64,000 nt of DNA. Source: Streptomyces panaciradicis (GTDB taxonomy: Bacteria; Actinomycetota; Actinomycetes; Streptomycetales; Streptomycetaceae). Positions 27,637-37,090 of the stretch are shown in pieces (the first letter of the stretch is position 1; each line of letters begins with the position of its first letter). The notes beneath the pieces are model-generated. The model was not told the origin of the DNA and did no database searches. It saw only the letters and a program-made list of their open reading frames with translations. The stretch is from NCBI RefSeq assembly GCF_023516615.1, contig NZ_JAMGBF010000023.1, positions 93,574 to 157,573 on the forward strand, read 5' to 3'. A program made the position numbers and the translations under genes.

Positions 27637-28692
27637 TCACTGGCCGCGGCCCTGCTCGTAGGCCCTCAGCTGCTCCGGCGTGATCATGCCGGTGTCGAAG
27701 AGGCTCGTCTCGTCGAGGGCGTACGACTGCTGCGGCTGCTGCTGCGGGTGCTGGGCCTGGTTCGGGTCGTACTGCTGGTTGTCGTAGCCCTGGTAGGCGT
27801 AGGGGTCGGCCTGCTGCTGGTAGCCGTAGGCGTCCTGCTGGCCGTAGCCCTGTTGCTGCTGGTACTGGCCCGCGTACGGGTCCGTCTGCTGCTGGTAGCC
27901 GTACGCCGGCTGCGGCTCGGCGTACTCCTGCTGCGGCACGGGCTGCTGCTGTTGCTCGGCCTGGGCGTCCTGCTGGGTGAGGGCGGCGAGGTCGGCGAGG
28001 TAGTCGGCGTCGCTGGAGTGCTGGAAGGACGTGGTGTCGTCGGCGAGGGCGCCGAGGTCGTCGGTGGCGATCCGGCCGTGCAGCTTGGCGCGGCCCTTGC
28101 CGACCGCCTCCAGCGTCTTGGCCAGGACCGCCTCGAAGGCGCCCAGCTTGGCGTCGACGTAGGCGTCCGCGTCCTTGCGCAGGATCTCCGGGTCGTGGCT
28201 GCGCTCGGGGGCGTCCTCGTCCTCGTAGCCCTGCTCGTCGAGGCCGGGACCCGTGCCGAGCAGCTTCTCGCGGCCGCGGCCGACCGAGCCGAGGGTCTTG
28301 GTGAGGACGACCTCGAAGTTGGCGAGCTTGGAGTCGACGTAGTCGTCGGCCTCGGCGCGGACCTCCTCGGCCTCCTGACGGGCCTCGGCGAGGATCCGGT
28401 CGGCCTCGGCCTGCGAACGGCGGGCGATCTCGGTGTCGGAGATCAGCGAGCCGCGCTCGGCGTGCGCGCCCTGGATGATCCGCTCGGCCTCCTGACGGGC
28501 CTGCTCCACCATCTGCGCACGGTCGCCGATCAGCTCCTGGGCCTGGGCGAGGGAGTCGGGCAGCGCCGCGCGCACCTCTTCCAGCATCGAGAGCAGTTCG
28601 GCGCGGTTGACCACGCACGAGGCCGACATGGGCATCGACCGGGCGCCGGAGACCGCGGCCACGATCTCGTCGAGCTTCTTCTGCACGTCCAC
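27637..28692 (-). CDS. DivIVA-like coiled-coil protein with internal repeat and Gln/Tyr-rich tail
   Basis: 351 aa. Residues 30-115 are a coiled coil rich in Gln, Ala and Glu (ARQEAERIIQGAHAERGSL) as in DivIVA or ATP-synthase-b-like proteins. Two 32-residue segments (115-146 and 175-206) are copies with 21 identical positions; core YVD.KL..FE.VL.KTL..VG.G. From about 240 to 330 the tail is low-complexity with YQQQ, YGQQ and YGYQQQ words. It lies upstream of the yceD-rnc group and downstream of coaD, on the same strand. It is often annotated as a cell division initiation protein; the role is unproven. Confidence 0.75.
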   Translation of the reverse strand: MDVQKKLDEIVAAVSGARSMPMSASCVVNRAELLSMLEEVRAALPDSLAQAQELIGDRAQMVEQARQEAERIIQGAHAERGSLISDTEIARRSQAEADRILAEARQEAEEVRAEADDYVDSKLANFEVVLTKTLGSVGRGREKLLGTGPGLDEQGYEDEDAPERSHDPEILRKDADAYVDAKLGAFEAVLAKTLEAVGKGRAKLHGRIATDDLGALADDTTSFQHSSDADYLADLAALTQQDAQAEQQQQPVPQQEYAEPQPAYGYQQQTDPYAGQYQQQQGYGQQDAYGYQQQADPYAYQGYDNQQYDPNQAQHPQQQPQQSYALDETSLFDTGMITPEQLRAYEQGRGQ

Positions 28693-28750
28693 CGTGTGCT
28701 CGCCACTCTCTACCGATGTGTTGGAGACGGACGGGACGACTGTAGTCCCC

Positions 28751-29230
28751 TCAGTCCTGGCGGAGGCGCGCGTTCAGGGCTTCGAGAACGGTCGGCGGTA
28801 CGAGGTGGGAGACGTCGCCTCCCCAGGTGGCGACCTCCTTGACGAGCGAGGAGGACAGGAAGCTGTAGGTGGGGTTCGTCGGCACGAAGAGGGTCTCCAC
28901 ACCGGACAGGCCGTTGTTCATCTGGGCCATCTGCAGCTCGTAGTCGAAGTCACTGACCGCGCGCAGTCCCTTGACGATGGCCGGGATGTCGCGTTCCTTG
29001 CAGTAGTCGACGAGCAGGCCGTGGAAGGCCTCGACGATCACGTTGCCGTACTCGGCGGTGACCTGGCGGATCAGGTCGATCCGCTCGTCGATCTCGAACA
29101 GGCCCTTCTTGGACTTGTTGATCATCACCGCGACGTAGACCTCGTCGTAGAGGCGGGAGGCGCGGGAGATGATGTCGAGGTGTCCGTTGGTGATCGGGTC
29201 GAACGACCCGGGACAGACGGCGCGGCGCAC
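28751..29230 (-). CDS. coaD: Phosphopantetheine adenylyltransferase CoaD
   Basis: The fourth step of coenzyme A synthesis. 159 aa from the GTG at 29230, preceded by GAGGG at 7 nt: (M)RRAVCPGSFDPITNGHLDII with the TxGH nucleotide motif. KGLRAVSDFDYELQMAQMN and NPTYSFLSSSLVKEVA are family signatures. A longer frame from 29260 is possible but lacks family support. rsmD ends 26 nt upstream. Confidence 0.95.
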   Translation of the reverse strand: MRRAVCPGSFDPITNGHLDIISRASRLYDEVYVAVMINKSKKGLFEIDERIDLIRQVTAEYGNVIVEAFHGLLVDYCKERDIPAIVKGLRAVSDFDYELQMAQMNNGLSGVETLFVPTNPTYSFLSSSLVKEVATWGGDVSHLVPPTVLEALNARLRQD

Positions 29231-29256
29231 TAGTGATCCCTCGCTCTCCGGTCCGG

Positions 29257-29841
29257 TCATCGTGCGTCTTCGCACGTAGAGGCGGCGCGACCGTACCAAA
29301 ACGTTCCCTCGCCGTAGCGACGGGCCTTGACCGCGTCGAAACCCTCGGGCCACCGGAATTCTCCGCCTCTGGTGCTGCGCTCCACGGTGACGATCGCCTC
29401 CGGTGCGAGCCAGTGTTCAGTGCGGAGTGTGAGCAGGATCTCGCGAAGATCGTGATCCGTCACACGGTACGGGGGGTCCAGGAAGACGAGGTCGTACGGG
29501 GCCGTCGGCGCCGACTGGACGATCTGCTCGGCCTTGCCCGCCCTGACCTCGGCGCCGGGCAGGCCGAGGCTCCTGACGTTCTCCCGGACGACGCGGGCCG
29601 CCCTCGCGTCGGCCTCGACCAGGAGGGCGTGGCTCGCGCCGCGGGAAAGGGCTTCCAGGCCGACGGCCCCTGAGCCGGCGTACAGGTCGAGGACCCGTTC
29701 GCCGTCGAGAGGGCCGCCGAGGAGGGACTGCCAGGTGGACAGGAGGCCCTCGCGTGCGCGGTCGGAGGTGGGGCGGGTGCCATTGCCGGGCGGCACGGCC
29801 AGGCGGCGTCCGCCGGCTGCGCCGGCGATCACGCGGGTCAT
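29257..29841 (-). CDS. rsmD: 16S rRNA (guanine(966)-N2)-methyltransferase RsmD
   Basis: 194 aa from the ATG at 29841: MTRVIAGAAGGRRLAVPPG. The SAM motif LDLYAGSGAVGLEALSRGA and the catalytic DPPY (FLDPPYRV, about 121-126) identify it. Located between recG and coaD, the usual actinobacterial order recG-rsmD-coaD. Confidence 0.96.
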   Translation of the reverse strand: MTRVIAGAAGGRRLAVPPGNGTRPTSDRAREGLLSTWQSLLGGPLDGERVLDLYAGSGAVGLEALSRGASHALLVEADARAARVVRENVRSLGLPGAEVRAGKAEQIVQSAPTAPYDLVFLDPPYRVTDHDLREILLTLRTEHWLAPEAIVTVERSTRGGEFRWPEGFDAVKARRYGEGTFWYGRAASTCEDAR

Positions 29842-29897
29842 CTTCGGTCCTTGATGGTGAGCGGCTTTACGTTCAGTGTGGCTGAGGGAAGTCTCCC

Positions 29898-32105
29898 TCA
29901 CCCCTTCTCCAGGTACTGCTCCCTCTCCTCGTCCAGGAGGGCGTCCAACGCGACCCGCAGGCCGGGGAATTCCGTCAGCTCGGGATCTGCGCTCACCACC
30001 CGCGTCGCCTCCTCCCGCGCCTGAGCGATGACCTCCTCGTCCTCGATCACCGCGAGGACCCGCAGGCTGGTGCGGGCGCCGGACTGGGCCTGGCCCAGGA
30101 CGTCGCCCTCGCGGCGCTGCTCCAGGTCGATGCGGGAGAGTTCGAAGCCGTCGAGGGTGGAGGCGACCGCGTTCAGCCGCTGGCGGGCCGCGCTGGCCTC
30201 CGGCATCTCGGTGACCAGCAGGCACAGGCCGGGGGCCGAGCCGCGGCCCACGCGGCCGCGCAGCTGGTGGAGCTGGGAGACGCCGAAGCGGTCGGCGTCC
30301 ATGATCACCATGGCGGTCGCGTTCGGGACGTTGACGCCGACCTCGATGACCGTCGTGGCGACCAGGACGTCGGTGTCGCCGGCGGCGAAGCGGCGCATCA
30401 CCGCGTCCTTGTCGTCGGGGTGCATACGACCGTGCAGGACCTCCACCCGCAGGCCCTGGAGGGGGCCCTTGGCGAGCTGGTCGGCCACGTCGAGGACGGC
30501 GAGCGGCGGGCGCTTCTCCGCCTCGTCCTCCGGGGACTTCTTCTTGCCGGACTTCTTGGGGTCGTCCTCCTCGTCGCCGATGCGGGGGCAGACGACGTAC
30601 GCCTGATGGCCGTTCTCCACCTCCTCGCGCACCCGCTCCCAGGCGCGGGACAGGAAGTGGGGTTTGTCGGCGGCCGGCACCACGTGCGAGGCGATGGGCG
30701 AGCGGCCCGCGGGGAGCTGGTCGAGGACGGAGGTCTCCAGGTCGCCGAAGACGGTCATGGCGACCGTGCGCGGGATGGGGGTCGCCGTCATCACGAGCAG
30801 GTGCGGGGGCTGCTTGCCCTTGCCGCGCAGGGCGTCGCGCTGCTCGACGCCGAAGCGGTGCTGTTCGTCGACGACGACCAGGCCGAGGTCGTGGAACTGC
30901 ACCTTGTCCTCGATGAGCGCGTGCGTGCCGATCACGATGCCGGCCTCGCCGGTGGCCAGGTCCAGCATCGCCTGCCGGCGGCCGGCCATGCCCATCGATC
31001 CGGTGAGCAGCACGACCTTCGTGGCGTGCTCCGCGCCGCCGAGCATGCCGCCCTCGGCCAGCTCGCCCATCATCTCCACGACGGAACGGTGGTGCTGCTG
31101 CGCGAGCACCTCGGTGGGCGCGAGCATGGCCGCCTGCCCCCCGGCGTCGACGGTGGCGAGCATGGCACGCAGGGCCACCATCGTCTTCCCGCTTCCGACC
31201 TCGCCCTGCAGCAGGCGGTGCATCGGGTGTTCGGTGGCGAGGTCGTCGAAGATTTCCTTCGAGACCTTCTGCTGGCCCTCGGTGAGGGTGAAGGGGAGGC
31301 GGGCGTCGAAGGCGGTGAGGAGGCCGTCGGGGCGGGGGCGGCGGGCCACGGCCGGGAGTTGGGCGTCGGCGTGGCGGCGGCGGGCGAGGGCGACCTGGAG
31401 GACGAAGGCCTCGTCCCACTTCAGGCGGGAGCGGGCGTCCTCGACGTCGGCCTTGGTGTGCGGCCGGTGGATCTTGAGCAGGGCCTCGGGGAGGGTGACC
31501 AGGCCGCGGCCCTCGCGGAGGCCGGGCGGGAGGGGGTCCACGGCTTCCTGCGCGCGGGGCAGGACCGTCTGGATCGCCTTGCCGATCTTCCAGGACTCCA
31601 GCTTGGCGGTGGCGGGGTAGAGGGGGATCAGCGCGCCGGCCCAACTCTCGACCGTCTCCTCGCTGTCGCCCCGGAGCAGTTCGTAGGCGGGGTGGGCGAG
31701 TTGGAGGCGGCGGTTGAAGACGGAGACCTTGCCGGAGAACATCGCGCGGGTGCCCGGCAGGAGTTCCTTGTGGGGCTTGTGCACGCCGTTGCCGAAGAAG
31801 ACCAGTTGGAGCCGGCCGCTGCCGTCGGTGATCGTGACCTCCAGCCGCTGGCCCTTGCCCCGGGGGGCCTTGGCGGAGGCGAAGGTGTGCAGACGGGCGT
31901 CGGCGACCATGGCGACCACCGTGACGTGCTCGTCCATGGGCAGGTCGGCGAGGTGGGTGAGCTGGCCGCGCTCCTCGTATCTGCGCGGGTAGTGGTGCAG
32001 GAGGTCGCCGACGGTGTGCAGGCCGAGATGCTCGGCCATCACCTTCGCGGTGGCGGGGCCGAGCACCTTTTTCAGTGGTTCTTCCAGTGCGGGCACGAGA
32101 TCCAT
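29898..32105 (-). CDS. recG: ATP-dependent DNA helicase RecG
   Basis: Remodels stalled forks and branched DNA. 735 aa from the ATG at 32105 (MDLVPALEEPLKKVLGPATA); an in-frame ATG 21 nt upstream is the alternative, and neither has a strong ribosome-binding site. Wedge domain at the N-terminus, Walker A GEVGSGKTMVALRAM, DEQHRFG box, helicase motifs TATPIPRTVAMT and the C-terminal QLRGRVGRGSAPG. First gene of recG-rsmD-coaD. Confidence 0.95.
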   Translation of the reverse strand: MDLVPALEEPLKKVLGPATAKVMAEHLGLHTVGDLLHHYPRRYEERGQLTHLADLPMDEHVTVVAMVADARLHTFASAKAPRGKGQRLEVTITDGSGRLQLVFFGNGVHKPHKELLPGTRAMFSGKVSVFNRRLQLAHPAYELLRGDSEETVESWAGALIPLYPATAKLESWKIGKAIQTVLPRAQEAVDPLPPGLREGRGLVTLPEALLKIHRPHTKADVEDARSRLKWDEAFVLQVALARRRHADAQLPAVARRPRPDGLLTAFDARLPFTLTEGQQKVSKEIFDDLATEHPMHRLLQGEVGSGKTMVALRAMLATVDAGGQAAMLAPTEVLAQQHHRSVVEMMGELAEGGMLGGAEHATKVVLLTGSMGMAGRRQAMLDLATGEAGIVIGTHALIEDKVQFHDLGLVVVDEQHRFGVEQRDALRGKGKQPPHLLVMTATPIPRTVAMTVFGDLETSVLDQLPAGRSPIASHVVPAADKPHFLSRAWERVREEVENGHQAYVVCPRIGDEEDDPKKSGKKKSPEDEAEKRPPLAVLDVADQLAKGPLQGLRVEVLHGRMHPDDKDAVMRRFAAGDTDVLVATTVIEVGVNVPNATAMVIMDADRFGVSQLHQLRGRVGRGSAPGLCLLVTEMPEASAARQRLNAVASTLDGFELSRIDLEQRREGDVLGQAQSGARTSLRVLAVIEDEEVIAQAREEATRVVSADPELTEFPGLRVALDALLDEEREQYLEKG

Positions 32106-32270
32106 TGCACACCACGCCACTGACATTGCCGTATACGTATCGGGAAACCCCTGGTCAGCCGGGCTGGCGGGGCTCTAGGATGGCGCGCTCCGGCCATCCC
32201 CGCGGTCACCTCCCCACCAGGGACCGCCCGACCCCGCGCCGTTCGAAGTCCCCCCACCGGCGCTGCGACG

Positions 32271-34151
32271 ATGGACTCCCAGACCTCGAAGTCATCCCAG
32301 CCGTCCCAGTCACCCCAGCCGTCCCACACCTTCCAGGTCGACCTGCGCGGCCTGGTGGACCTGCTCTCGCACCATCTCTACTCCAGTCCCAGGGTCTACC
32401 TGCGCGAGCTGCTGCAGAACGCCGTGGACGCCATCACCGCCCGGCGCGCCGAGCAGCCGGACGCCCCGGCCCGGGTGCGGCTGTACGCCGAGGCCGGGTC
32501 GCTGCGGGTCGAGGACAGCGGCATCGGGCTCACCGAGGCGGACGTGCACAGCCTGCTGGCGACCATCGGCCGCAGCTCCAAGCGGGCCGAGGGGCTGGAG
32601 GCGGCTCGTTCCGACTTCCTCGGGCAGTTCGGCATCGGTCTGCTGGCCTGTTTCGTGGTGGCCGAGCGGATCCGTGTGGTCAGCCGCAGCGCCCGTACGC
32701 CGGACGCGTTGCCCGTGGAGTGGACGGCGAGCGACGACGGTTCGTACACGGTGCGGACGCTGGCTCCCGAGGCGCGGCCGGAACCGGGCACCACCGTGCA
32801 CCTGGTGGCGCGGGCCGGTGCCGGGGAGTGGCTGGCGCCGGAGCGGGTGCTGACGCTGGCGCGTGACTTCGGTGCTCTGCTGCCGTACGACGTACGGGTG
32901 GGCGAGGAGGCGGTCACCGACCTGCCGGCGCCCTGGGACCGCTCGTACGTCTCCCCCGCGGGCCGGCGGGTGGCGCTGGCCCGGCACTGCCACGAGCTGT
33001 TCGGCTTCACCCCGCTGGACTCGATCGAGCTGGACGTGCCGCTCGCCGGTATCCGGGGTGTGGCGTACGTCCTGCCCTCGGCGGTCAGCCCCGCGCAGCG
33101 GGCGACGCATCGCGTGCACCTCAAGGGCATGCTGCTGACGGAGCGGGCCGAACAGCTGCTGCCCGACTGGGCGTTCTTCGTGCGGTGCGTGCTGGACACG
33201 GACAGCCTGCGGCCGACGGCCTCGCGGGAGTCGCTGTACGAGGACGAGACGCTGGCCGCCGTGCGGGAGGCGCTCGGGGAGCGGATACGTGCCTGGCTGA
33301 CCGGGCTCGCGGCCGGGGACCCGGAGCGGCTGGCGGCCTTCCTGTCGGTGCACCACCTGGGCGTGAAGTCGCTGGCGCGGCACGACAGGGACATGCTGCG
33401 GACGATGCTGCCGTGGCTGCCCTTCGAGACGACCGACGGGCGGCTGTCCCTGGAGGAGTTCGCGCAACGGCACGCGGTGGTGCACTTCACGCGGACCGTC
33501 GAGGAGTACCGGCAGGTCGCGCCGATCGCGTCCGCGCAGGGCGTCGGGGTGATCAACGGCGGCTACACGTACGACAGCGAGCTGGTCGAGGCGCTGCCCT
33601 CGGTGCGGCCGGGGACGGTGGTCGCGGAGCTGGACGCGGACACCGTGACGGCGCATCTGGACGCGGTGGACCCGGTGGAGGAGCTGGCGGTGTCGGGGTT
33701 CCTGGCGGCGGCGCGGGCGAAGCTGGACTCCGTGCAGTGCGACATCGTGCTGCGCGCCTTCCATCCCCTGTCCGTCCCCGCCCTCCACCTCGACGACCGC
33801 TCGGCCCGGCACGAACAGGCCCGTGCCGAGGCCGAGGAGCAGGCCGACGACCTGTGGGCGGGGATCCTCGGCTCGCTGCGCGGCAGCGCCCCCCGCGCGC
33901 GTCTGGTGCTCAACCACTTGAACCCGCTGGTCCGCAGGATCGCTTCGCTGGGGGACGCGGAGCTGATCGGCACCGCCGTGGAGTCCCTGTACGGGCAGGC
34001 GCTGCTGATGGCGCAGCGTCCGCTCAGGCCCGCGGACACCGCCTTGCTGAACCGGGCGTTCCTCGGCCTTCTGGAATGGGCCACCCACGGAGAGTCCCCG
34101 CACGGGGACTCCTCGCACGGAGAGTCCGCACATGGGGAGGACGGCCGCTGA
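32271..34151 (+). CDS. Hsp90-family (HtpG-like) ATPase
   Basis: 626 aa. The GHKL ATPase elements are clear: ELLQNAVDA (46-54), VEDSGIGLTEADV (80-92) and FLGQFGIGLLACFVVAE (117-132), matching HtpG positions. The middle domain (about 230-420) and a dimerisation-like C-terminus (LNHLNPLVRRIASLGD, AVESLYGQALLMA) follow. It ends in tandem HGESP-HGDSS-HGESA-HGED repeats. Its stop overlaps the ATG of the TPR gene (TGATG), so both are made together. It differs strongly from standard HtpG in the insertions; its clients are unknown. Confidence 0.88.
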   Translation: MDSQTSKSSQPSQSPQPSHTFQVDLRGLVDLLSHHLYSSPRVYLRELLQNAVDAITARRAEQPDAPARVRLYAEAGSLRVEDSGIGLTEADVHSLLATIGRSSKRAEGLEAARSDFLGQFGIGLLACFVVAERIRVVSRSARTPDALPVEWTASDDGSYTVRTLAPEARPEPGTTVHLVARAGAGEWLAPERVLTLARDFGALLPYDVRVGEEAVTDLPAPWDRSYVSPAGRRVALARHCHELFGFTPLDSIELDVPLAGIRGVAYVLPSAVSPAQRATHRVHLKGMLLTERAEQLLPDWAFFVRCVLDTDSLRPTASRESLYEDETLAAVREALGERIRAWLTGLAAGDPERLAAFLSVHHLGVKSLARHDRDMLRTMLPWLPFETTDGRLSLEEFAQRHAVVHFTRTVEEYRQVAPIASAQGVGVINGGYTYDSELVEALPSVRPGTVVAELDADTVTAHLDAVDPVEELAVSGFLAAARAKLDSVQCDIVLRAFHPLSVPALHLDDRSARHEQARAEAEEQADDLWAGILGSLRGSAPRARLVLNHLNPLVRRIASLGDAELIGTAVESLYGQALLMAQRPLRPADTALLNRAFLGLLEWATHGESPHGDSSHGESAHGEDGR

Positions 34152-37090
34152 TGGCTGAGATCACGGACTTCGACTCCCTGCGCCGGGAGATGGCGGTCAA
34201 CTCCGAACGGCCGGAGGGTCCCGCCCGCAACGCGCGCGCGGAGCAGCTGCTCGCGGAGGCCGAGAGGCTGGGCATCCCGCTCGCCGTGATCGAGGCGCTC
34301 GGGCACCAGCTGAAGGTCTACAACTACAGCTCCGAGAAGGACAAGATGTTCGTCCCCTTCGCACGTCTGCTGCGCATGTGGGACGAGCGTCCGGAGGACT
34401 TCGACGAGTACGAGACGCACTCGCTGCACTGGGTGTTCAAGTGGATGTCGTCCGGCATGCTCGACCAGCCGCACGTCCCGCTCGCCTCGATCGAGAAGTG
34501 GCTCGGCGAGATGGAGCACCGCTACCGGCTCGCTGGGCACTCGGAGAGGGCGGTGCGCAGCGCCGAGTTCAGTGTCGCCGCGCACGTCGGTGACGTCCCG
34601 CGCGCGGAGCGGGCGTACGCCGCCTGGCTGGCGGCGGACCGGGACAGCATGGCCGACTGCCATGCCTGCGAGCTGCACGGGCAGGGCTGGTGGCAGGCGG
34701 AGCGGGGGCGGGACGCGGAGGCGCTGCTGCTGTGGCGGCCGGTCCTGGAGGGCGATTTCACCTGTGCGCACGAGCCGCACACGGTGCTCGCCTCGTCCCT
34801 GGTGCCGCTGCTGCGGCTGGGCCGCGTGGGCGAGGCACGCGCCCACCACCTGCGGGGCTTCCGGCTGGTGCGGCCGATGGAGAGCATGCGGGCCGCGTAC
34901 GCGGACCATGTGGAGTTCTGCGCGCTGACCGGCAACGAGGCGCGTGGCCTGGAGCTGCTCGCGGAGCGGCCGGCGTACTTCACCGACTCCGGGCATCCGC
35001 GCAGCCGTATGGACTTCCTGGCGGTGGTGGCGCTGCTCATGGACCGGCTGACCGAGCTGGGGCTCGGCGACCGCGAGGTGCCCGGGCCGGCGGGCCGGGC
35101 GTGGCGCGCGGGCGAGCTGGCCACGCACGCGCGTGCGGAGGCCCTGGCGTTGGCGGCCCGCTTCGACGAGCGCAACGGCACGGCGCATGTGAGTGAGCGG
35201 GCACGCGCGCGCATGGCGCAGCGTCCGCTGGCGGACCGGCTGCCGCTCGGTGTGCGCGCGGTGCGCCCGGTCTCCGCGCCGGTGCCTTCGGCGCCGGTCC
35301 CGCCGGCACCGGCGGCGGACGCGCCGGATCTGCCCGCGCTGCTGGCCGAGGCCCGGCGTCTGTCGGACACCTTGCAGCCGCACGCCGTGGAGGCGTGGGC
35401 GGCGGTCGCCCGGGCCGCCGAGGGCGTCGAACTGGACGTCCGTGACCGGGCGGAGATCGTCGACCACGAGGCGATGGACCGGGGTCCCGAGGGCGCCGAG
35501 CTCTTCGAGCGGGCCGCCGAGCTGTACGCGGCGGCGGGCGACCCCGGTGAGGCACTGGCGGCGCGCACGCGTGCGGCGTACGTACGCGCCCTGACGGGGC
35601 AGGTGGACGAGGCCCTGGCGGCCGTCGCCGAGCCGTACGACGAGATCCTCGCCCTGTACGCCGACGACGCCACCGGTGTGCGCCAGACGGCGTCGGTCCT
35701 GATGGGGCGGGCCCGGATCCTGATGCGCCGGGTGGTCGAGTCGGACGAGGCCCCGGAAGGTGATCGCGAGACGGTTCTGGGCGAGGCCGAGACGGCCGTC
35801 CGTGAGGTGCTCGCGTTCGTCGGGGGGTACGACGGCGACGACGTGCGGATCGCCTCGCGGGACGCGGAGGCGCGGGCCATGCTCGCGGAGCTGGCGGTGC
35901 GGCGCGGGGAACTCGAGGAGGCCGTCGCGTTGTTCGGGCGGGCCTCGGCGGGGTTCGTGGGCGCGGGACTGCCGTGGTTCGCGGTGGAGTACGAGGCACG
36001 GCTGGCCGGACTGGCGCACCACCTGGGCGACATCGCCGAGGCGGAGCGGGCGCTGCGGGCGGCCCTCGCGCACGGCGGGCCGCATCTGGAGGCGGTCGGG
36101 CGGGCGCAGTTGCATCTGCAGCTGGCCGAGGTGCTGGGCGGCCGGGGACAGGCCGTGGAGGCCGCCGAGCACGCCCTGGAGGCCGCGCACTGGGCCGACG
36201 AGGCCGGTGAGGGTCCGACGCTGGGCGCGTGGGCGCGGCACCAGCTGGGCGGGCTGCTGCTGCGGCAGGGCAGGTGGGCCGAGGCCGCGGAGGTGCTGGA
36301 GTCGGCGCTGCCCGACCTGAGCGTGGAGACGCACGGCGACGGGGCGGTCGTCCAGGCTCAGTGGTGGCTGGGCGACTGCCTGAGCGAGCTGGGCGAGCAC
36401 CGGGAGGCGGCCGACCGGCGGCTGCGGGCCGCCGAGATCGCCCGGCACTGGCCCGAGCAGCACGACCACGCCACGCTCGCCCACCTCGCCGCCGAGTCGC
36501 TGGGAGCGGCGGGGCTGTCGGCCGAGGCGGAGCAGGCGTACGCGCGCGCGGGCGAGCTGTGGCGTGTGGTGGGCAACGTCCACGGTCTGGTGCGCTCTCT
36601 GCGGGCCCGCGCATGGCTGGCGCTGCGCGCGGACGACGGCGCGGACGCGGCGCGCGCGCTCATGGCGGGCGCGGTCGGCGAGTGCGAGGCGGCGGCGGGC
36701 GCCGCGGACGACGAGGAGGCGCGGGAGCGGCTGGTCGCCGAACTCGGCCACACCCACCGCCAGTTCGGCGACCTGCTGGCCCGCTCGGCCGCCGAGGACG
36801 CCGACGACGACGCGATCCGGGCCACGCTCGAAGAGGCTCTGTCCCATGTCGTCGAGGCCGCCGCGGTGTTCGCGTCCCTCGGGGAGGGCGCCCTGGACAG
36901 CCGGACCGGCGCCGAACTCGCCGCGGGCTGGCTGGAGACCGACCTCGGCCGCTCCGCGCGGGCGGCGGCACGCGCGCGTGCGGTGCTCGCCGCCTACGAC
37001 GGCGCGGACGGCACCGAGGAGACGGCGCGGGCGCGGCGGGCGGAGGCGGAGCAGATGCTGCAGGTGGCCGAGGAGCAGCAGGCGCGGTAA
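34151..37090 (+). CDS. Large tetratricopeptide-repeat protein coupled to the Hsp90-like ATPase
   Basis: 979 aa from the ATG at 34151, overlapping the Hsp90-like stop. Almost all-helical, Ala/Glu/Arg-rich. The N-terminal 330 residues (MAEITDFDSLRREMAVNSERP; WVFKWMSSGMLDQPHVPLAS) lead to a Pro/Ala linker (about 375-395), then TPR-like helix pairs to the end (GDPGEALAARTRAAYVRALT, GDIAEAERALRAALAHGG, GLSAEAEQAYARAGELWRVV). The last 22 codons are copied twice downstream as part of the 136-bp repeat. Probably a scaffold or co-chaperone (inference). Confidence 0.82.
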   Translation: MAEITDFDSLRREMAVNSERPEGPARNARAEQLLAEAERLGIPLAVIEALGHQLKVYNYSSEKDKMFVPFARLLRMWDERPEDFDEYETHSLHWVFKWMSSGMLDQPHVPLASIEKWLGEMEHRYRLAGHSERAVRSAEFSVAAHVGDVPRAERAYAAWLAADRDSMADCHACELHGQGWWQAERGRDAEALLLWRPVLEGDFTCAHEPHTVLASSLVPLLRLGRVGEARAHHLRGFRLVRPMESMRAAYADHVEFCALTGNEARGLELLAERPAYFTDSGHPRSRMDFLAVVALLMDRLTELGLGDREVPGPAGRAWRAGELATHARAEALALAARFDERNGTAHVSERARARMAQRPLADRLPLGVRAVRPVSAPVPSAPVPPAPAADAPDLPALLAEARRLSDTLQPHAVEAWAAVARAAEGVELDVRDRAEIVDHEAMDRGPEGAELFERAAELYAAAGDPGEALAARTRAAYVRALTGQVDEALAAVAEPYDEILALYADDATGVRQTASVLMGRARILMRRVVESDEAPEGDRETVLGEAETAVREVLAFVGGYDGDDVRIASRDAEARAMLAELAVRRGELEEAVALFGRASAGFVGAGLPWFAVEYEARLAGLAHHLGDIAEAERALRAALAHGGPHLEAVGRAQLHLQLAEVLGGRGQAVEAAEHALEAAHWADEAGEGPTLGAWARHQLGGLLLRQGRWAEAAEVLESALPDLSVETHGDGAVVQAQWWLGDCLSELGEHREAADRRLRAAEIARHWPEQHDHATLAHLAAESLGAAGLSAEAEQAYARAGELWRVVGNVHGLVRSLRARAWLALRADDGADAARALMAGAVGECEAAAGAADDEEARERLVAELGHTHRQFGDLLARSAAEDADDDAIRATLEEALSHVVEAAAVFASLGEGALDSRTGAELAAGWLETDLGRSARAAARARAVLAAYDGADGTEETARARRAEAEQMLQVAEEQQAR

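Noticed and set aside
33563..36847. A 1094-codon minus-strand open frame across the Hsp90 and TPR genes
   Set aside because: Arg/His/Gln-rich shadow of the plus-strand genes without recognisable domains.
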